A stretch of DNA of 64,000 nucleotides, from positions 1-64,000 of the forward strand of contig NZ_SOEF01000014.1 of assembly GCF_004366375.1 (NCBI RefSeq), given 5' to 3'. The stretch comes from Halanaerobium congolense. Its GTDB lineage: Bacteria > Bacillota > Halanaerobiia > Halanaerobiales > Halanaerobiaceae. Below the pieces are notes generated by a model. It worked only from the letters and a program-made list of their open reading frames with translations, did not search any database and was not told the DNA's origin. Shown here piece by piece: positions 60,082-64,000 of the stretch (within the stretch, counting starts at the first letter, position 1; every line of letters starts with the position of its first letter). The position numbers were made by a program, and so were the translations under genes.

Positions 60082-61245
60082 CTACACTCCTGCCTGCTTT
60101 ATTTTTTTAAATATACCTCTTAAAGCTGCAGTAATATATTCTAAATCTGCTGAAGATAAATCAGGGTAAATAGGAAGTCGAAGCAGTCTGGCTGCAATTT
60201 TATTTGTATTCTCCAGATCTTTTTTATGATAGCCGATTTTTCTTCCCATTGGTGAAGCATGCAGCGGCTGAAAATGAAAGGTTGCTTCAACTCCATTTTC
60301 TCTGAGCTGCTGCAGAACAAAATCTCTTATCTTTTGATTCCTAAATTTCAAATAATATATGTGATAATTACTCTGCCTATCAACAGGTACAGATGAAATC
60401 AGCTCCAAAAAATCTTCAGTCAAAAATTCTTTTAAATGCTGATTATAATAATCAAATACTTTTTTTCTTTCTAAAGTGATTTTATCCAGCGCTTCCAGCT
60501 GAGCAAATAAAAGAGCCATCAAAATATCTGAAGGAAGATAACTTGAACCTTCTCCAACCCAGTTGTATTTGTCGATTTTTCCCCGCAGAAAGCGGGAGCG
60601 ATTGGTTCCCTTTTCTCTTATAATTTCTGCCCTCTCAATTATTTTCGGCTGCTTTGAATTAATAATCAAGGCTCCACCTTCACCACTGACAAAATTTTTG
60701 CTGCCGTGAAAGCTGTAGCAGCCAAAATCACCCAGGCTGCCTGCTGCCTGCTCTTTATAAAAACTATTAACAGCATGGGCAGCATCTTCTATAATGAATA
60801 AATCATTTTCAGCTGCAATTTCCTTAATCTGATCCATCTCACAGCTGACCCCGGCATAGTGAACAGGAATAACAGCTTTTGTTCTGGTGGTAATTTTAGC
60901 TTCAAAATCAGTTGGATCAAGATTAAAGGTATCAGACTTAATTTCTGCAAAAACAGGACTGGCTCCTTCTTTAAGCACTGCATTTGCTGTAGAGCTAAAA
61001 GTAAAAGAAGGCATAATGACTTCATCCCCTTCTTTTAACTCAATTAGCTGAGCTGCCATTTCCAGAGCATGGGTAGCTGAAGTGGTCATTAAAACCCTAT
61101 TTAATGCAAATTTTTCTTCTAAAAACTCACTCACTTTGTGAGTATAAAAACCATCACCACTCAAGCTCCCTCTTGAAAGTGCATCATTTATATAATATTT
61201 TTCTTTTCCAGTTAAATAAACTTTATTAAAAGCTATTTGTCGCAT
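60082..61245 (-). CDS. DegT/DnrJ/EryC1 sugar aminotransferase, WecE/RffA-like
   Basis: 387 residues with PLP Lys K183 in CYSFHGSKNFVSGEGGAL and the D of IIEDAAHA. The SFHxxKNxxSGEGGAL pattern is that of WecE/RffA, which turns dTDP-4-keto-6-deoxyglucose into dTDP-4-amino-4,6-dideoxygalactose. RmlB, which makes that keto sugar, is encoded two genes upstream, so substrate supply matches. Confidence 0.9.
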   Translation of the reverse strand: MRQIAFNKVYLTGKEKYYINDALSRGSLSGDGFYTHKVSEFLEEKFALNRVLMTTSATHALEMAAQLIELKEGDEVIMPSFTFSSTANAVLKEGASPVFAEIKSDTFNLDPTDFEAKITTRTKAVIPVHYAGVSCEMDQIKEIAAENDLFIIEDAAHAVNSFYKEQAAGSLGDFGCYSFHGSKNFVSGEGGALIINSKQPKIIERAEIIREKGTNRSRFLRGKIDKYNWVGEGSSYLPSDILMALLFAQLEALDKITLERKKVFDYYNQHLKEFLTEDFLELISSVPVDRQSNYHIYYLKFRNQKIRDFVLQQLRENGVEATFHFQPLHASPMGRKIGYHKKDLENTNKIAARLLRLPIYPDLSSADLEYITAALRGIFKKIKQAGV

Positions 61246-61264
61246 TAAAAATTACTCCGATCCT

Positions 61265-62155
61265 TTAATAACAAATATGTTTGCCCAGTTTTTTAAAATT
61301 GGCTATAAATTCTTTTACATTTTCTGTCAGAAATTCAGCTTTTTTATTAATCATATAAATATCATAATCTAAATCATAATCAGTAATTCTGGAGACATTA
61401 ATTTCTTTGGCGCTAAATTCGTCTCTAACCGCATTATATGGAACAAAAGCAACACCATAACCTTTGCGCACCAGAGTCTTAATAGCCTCTGTAGAATCAA
61501 GCTGAGAAATCACCTCTATTTCGGAAAAATTACTTCCCAAATCTGCTAGAGCATCCTTGAAATTCTCTTTGATTATGCAGTCCTCTTTTAAAATCACAAA
61601 TTTATAATCTAAAACCTCTTGCAGTTCAACTTTTTCCGGCAGATCAAAAGCGGGTGGAGAAATCAAAACTACCTTTTCGTTAATTACTTCCTCTGAATGC
61701 AAATTCTCTGCCTGAGCTGGGTGAGTTGTAAAACCAATTTCGCAGATATCACTTAAAACATCCTGCTCAATTTTATCTGAAGAAGCAGAAACCAGATTAT
61801 ATTTATGATTTGGAAACTTAAACTGCATATTTAAAATGGCACAGGGAAGACAGTAAGTGGCAATTGTATGTTCACCTTCTATTTTGATTTCTCTGCTTTC
61901 CTGCTCATTTAAATCAGAGAGCATTTTATTATAAGTTCGAATTATATTATCTGCATATTTTAATACTATCTCTCCAGATTTTGTTAATTTAACTCCTCGG
62001 TTGCTGCGGATGAAAAGTCTTTCCCCCAGTGAATCTTCCAATTTCTGTATCTGCTGACTTAAAGCAGGCTGAGATATATGAGAATTATTTGCTACTTTAG
62101 AAATGCTTTTTATTTTGGCTATCTCTTGAAAATATTCAAGACTTTCAATATGCAT
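61265..62155 (-). CDS. LysR-family regulator within the amino-sugar operon
   Basis: 296 residues: N-terminal winged helix (NNSHISQPALSQQIQKLED) and a LysR effector domain, somewhat like the CysB/CbbR-type branch. It is transcribed in the same direction as, and 19 bases ahead of, the aminotransferase gene. Its target may be its own operon, including the SsuABC-type transporter. Effector unknown. Confidence 0.9.
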   Translation of the reverse strand: MHIESLEYFQEIAKIKSISKVANNSHISQPALSQQIQKLEDSLGERLFIRSNRGVKLTKSGEIVLKYADNIIRTYNKMLSDLNEQESREIKIEGEHTIATYCLPCAILNMQFKFPNHKYNLVSASSDKIEQDVLSDICEIGFTTHPAQAENLHSEEVINEKVVLISPPAFDLPEKVELQEVLDYKFVILKEDCIIKENFKDALADLGSNFSEIEVISQLDSTEAIKTLVRKGYGVAFVPYNAVRDEFSAKEINVSRITDYDLDYDIYMINKKAEFLTENVKEFIANFKKLGKHICY

Positions 62156-62303
62156 AAATACACCCTCTCATAGTCTATAAAATAAAATTTTGAAGATATT
62201 GTTTTTAACTAATGTTCTTAATTAATTATATTATTAATCAAGCTAAATAACAAGGAATTAATCGCAAAAGATGGATAATATTTAAAATCTGTATTTTTTT
62301 AAC

Positions 62304-63263
62304 TTAAATCAGCTTCTGCCACCACTCTTTATGATCTAAGTACCAATTCAAAGTAATCTGCAGCGACCTCTCAAAATCATATTCTGCTTTCCAGCCCAAT
62401 TCTCTTTTAAGCTTAGCACTGTCAACTGCATAGCGGTAATCATGTCCTCTACGGTCTTCTACATGTTTAATTAGTAGTTCTGATTTAGATAAGAAAGAGA
62501 GTATTCTTTTAGTAACTTCCAGATTGCTTTTTGGATTATCTGCCCCAATATTATAGATTTCTCCTTTTTTAGCCCGGCGCATTACTAAGTCTACAGCCCG
62601 ACAGTGATCCTTAACATAAATCCAGTCTCTAATATTGCTGCCATCCCCATAAAGAGGCAGCTTCTTATTCTTTAGAGCATTAATTATAAACAGTGGAATT
62701 AGCTTTTCAGGGTACTGATAAGGACCAAAATTATTTGAACAGCGGCTAATATTAACCGGCAAATTATAAGTTTTAAAATAAGAATTAACTAAAAGATCAG
62801 CCGCTGCTTTAGAGGCAGCATAAGGACTGGAGGGATTTAAAGGACTATTTTCTGTAAATTTTCCTTTTTCACCCAGGCTGCCGTAAACCTCGTCAGTAGA
62901 AATTTGAACAAAGTTTTTAACACCAAATTTTAGGGCTAGATCAAGCAAATTCTGAGTACCCCCAACATTAGTTTTAACAAAAATAGAAGAATCTTCTATG
63001 CTGCGGTCAACATGCGATTCAGCTGCAAAATTAACTATATAATCTACTCCCCGGTGCATAAGCTGATCAATTTTTTCTTTATCACAGATATCCAGCTGTT
63101 TAAACTGATAGTTGGGATTGGCCTCTACATCTTTTAAGTTATCTAGATTGCCGGCATAAGTTAATTTATCAACATTGATAATCTGGTCATCATATTTTTC
63201 CAGCTGATAGCGAATAAAGTTACTACCAATAAAGCCAGCTCCACCTGCAACTAAAATTCTCAT
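62304..63263 (-). CDS. rmlB: dTDP-glucose 4,6-dehydratase
   Basis: 319 residues of the SDR fold: NAD motif GGAGFIGSNF (7-16), TDEVYG with catalytic D/E, YAASK (Tyr/Lys) and the RCSNNFGPYQYPEKLIP substrate block typical of RmlB. It converts dTDP-glucose to the 4-keto-6-deoxy sugar. 148 bases separate it from the LysR gene. RmlA, C and D are not in the window. Confidence 0.95.
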   Translation of the reverse strand: MRILVAGGAGFIGSNFIRYQLEKYDDQIINVDKLTYAGNLDNLKDVEANPNYQFKQLDICDKEKIDQLMHRGVDYIVNFAAESHVDRSIEDSSIFVKTNVGGTQNLLDLALKFGVKNFVQISTDEVYGSLGEKGKFTENSPLNPSSPYAASKAAADLLVNSYFKTYNLPVNISRCSNNFGPYQYPEKLIPLFIINALKNKKLPLYGDGSNIRDWIYVKDHCRAVDLVMRRAKKGEIYNIGADNPKSNLEVTKRILSFLSKSELLIKHVEDRRGHDYRYAVDSAKLKRELGWKAEYDFERSLQITLNWYLDHKEWWQKLI

Positions 63264-63407
63264 CTAAGTCAACTCCTCTGCTGCTTTTTATAATTTTTTT
63301 GATCAATCTAAGCTAAAATATATCTAAAATAGTAAATTTTCATTAAAATAATTATATCATACTAAGCTTTAATTCTACATTAATCCAGCAATTTTTTCGA
63401 ATAAATC

Positions 63408-63436
63408 TTGTTTAACGAACACATGTATGTTAAAAT
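63408..63436 (+). promoter_or_regulatory. SOS-type promoter of the yolD stub
   Basis: TTGTTT (63408-63413), 17-bp spacer, TAAAAT (63431-63436). The spacer contains CGAACACATGTATG (63416-63429), a fair match to the Gram-positive LexA box CGAACnnnnGTTCG. Confidence 0.55.
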
Positions 63437-63515
63437 ATCTATATAGTCAATTCAGCTAAAATTAAATTCTATAAATTTTAATTTTCACACTAATATTATA
63501 AGGAGTTGAAAAAAT

Positions 63516-63641
63516 ATGAATTTTAAAGACAGAGGCAAAATTATTAAGCTGGACAAATATAATAAACAAATCAAAATAGAACAGGCCGATAAAATGATTA
63601 GATATATAGACTTTAGTCAAATTATAGATTTATCTCTTTAG
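63516..63641 (+). pseudogene. YolD-like protein stub with joined ends
   Basis: 41 residues behind AAGGAG. It begins MNFKDRG, as YolD proteins do, then goes straight to a C-terminal-like segment, KLDKYNKQIKIEQADKM followed by YIDFSQIIDLSL. YolD is normally about 100 residues. It is encoded convergently with the UvrX stub, from which it is one base apart, and YolD/UvrX pairs are usual in Firmicutes. It may be a natural short variant, but an internal deletion fits better. Confidence 0.5.
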
Positions 63642-63642
63642 T

Positions 63643-63846
63643 TTATTTTTTATGGCCCCCAATAGTGCTTTCAATTCTATCTTTAATATTTCCTTTTTCC
63701 AGATTTCTTTTTTTATCTCCGATTCCAGCTAAATAACCCTTAAGAGGATGAATATTTCTTTTAACTAATTCTATACTGGCATAAAATGATTTCATATCTA
63801 CACACAAAATTTGATCAGCTGGTACATCACTATAATCAGGCTGCAT
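63643..63846 (-). pseudogene. UvrX/DinB Y-family DNA polymerase stub with joined ends
   Basis: 67 residues behind GAGGAGG. The first 48 (DQILCVDMKSFYASIELVKR) are the catalytic start of a Y-family polymerase, with the first metal Asp. The last 19, from LEKGNIKDRI to STIGGHKK, match the extreme C-terminus. About 350 residues are missing, with the join near base 63702 in frame. The promoter has LexA-like sites. Confidence 0.65.
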
Positions 63847-63864
63847 TACAGTTCCTCCTCTTAA

Positions 63865-63929
63865 TTTAAACGAACGTTTGTTTAAATATATTTTAGCATA
63901 TTTAATTGCAATTGACAAACATAAGTTCG
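63865..63929 (-). promoter_or_regulatory. SOS-type promoter of the uvrX stub with near-perfect palindrome
   Basis: TTGTCA (63913-63918), 17-bp spacer, TAAAAT (63890-63895), minus strand. LexA-like sites: CAAACATAAGTTCG (63916-63929) over the -35 and CGAACGTTTGTTTA (63871-63884) after the -10. The second lies in a 22-bp palindrome (63865-63886) with one mismatch. Confidence 0.6.
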
Positions 63930-64000
63930 TTAAACGGCTAAAAAAAACTGCTTTGAAAAAATACAGCAGTTTGTCAGCTTAATATTTAACTCTGAATTCA

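Noticed and set aside
1-64000. CRISPR arrays, tRNA or rRNA genes
   Set aside because: No regularly spaced repeats, no tRNA cloverleaf and no rRNA-like stretch was recognised on either strand, within the limits of reading by eye.

Overview
This window looks like the chromosome of a low-GC, anaerobic, salt-adapted Firmicutes-type bacterium; my best guess is a member of the Halanaerobiales, inferred from content and not from a marker gene. The pointers are: AT-rich sequence with strong AGGAGG ribosome binding sites and TTGACA-N17-TATAAT promoters, Gram-positive-style riboswitches (c-di-AMP and SAM-I), a CsoR copper sensor, a YolD/UvrX SOS pair, a large potassium-uptake cluster, sulfur-reduction genes, and no respiratory chain genes. 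No rRNA, tRNA or CRISPR array was seen.

Layout. 0-6.6 kb: one minus-strand potassium operon (c-di-AMP riboswitch, KtrB, KtrA, a sensor kinase, two response regulators without DNA-binding domains, two TrkA-like proteins and a broken second TrkH). 6.6-8.6 kb: PspA with two SHOCT/coiled-coil proteins behind a CsoR-type operator. 8.6-18.5 kb: a redox block. It holds a DsrE protein, a lipoprotein, a probable AhpD-family selenoprotein (in-frame TGA followed by a hairpin), a glutaredoxin-thioredoxin reductase fusion, an Rrf2 regulator and a five-gene peptide-type ABC transporter; two copies of one 25-bp operator flank it. 18-22.3 kb: a graveyard of broken genes. 22.3-27.4 kb: membrane and HD proteins, then a SAM-riboswitch methionine operon. 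27.4-31.6 kb: broken RsgA and methyltransferase genes, an AlkA-MGMT repair fusion, and a DUF305/SHOCT/DUF302 operon with the same CsoR-type promoter.

31.7-39.7 kb: YeiH with a LysR regulator, an ADP-ribosylglycohydrolase-like protein beside nicotinate phosphoribosyltransferase, a broken ZntB, a MIF-family protein, HtpX, a ferredoxin and Dps with a Fur-like box. 39.8-45.1 kb: a copper operon (CopZ, RseC-like, small Cys-pair protein, CopA, CsoR, lipoprotein) and a methyltransferase. 45.3-53.7 kb: a sulfane-sulfur island (YeeE/YedE transporter, persulfide/CoA-disulfide reductase with rhodanese domain, SsuABC-type transporter, two exported multi-rhodanese proteins). 53.9-63.3 kb: an ArnT-like glycosyltransferase, a second SsuABC-type transporter, and an amino-sugar operon (RmlB, LysR, WecE-like transaminase, GT2, ATP-grasp). 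63.4-63.9 kb: a convergent SOS-type yolD/uvrX pair, both reduced to stubs.

Three themes tie the window together. First, one promoter-operator design of the CsoR type recurs at four separate loci, suggesting a copper/sulfur/envelope-stress regulon. Second, an Rrf2 regulator probably controls its own transporter/thiol-redox operon and the AhpD-like gene. Third, many genes are reduced to stubs, several with beginning and end joined in frame, which is either an unusual decay mode or an assembly effect.
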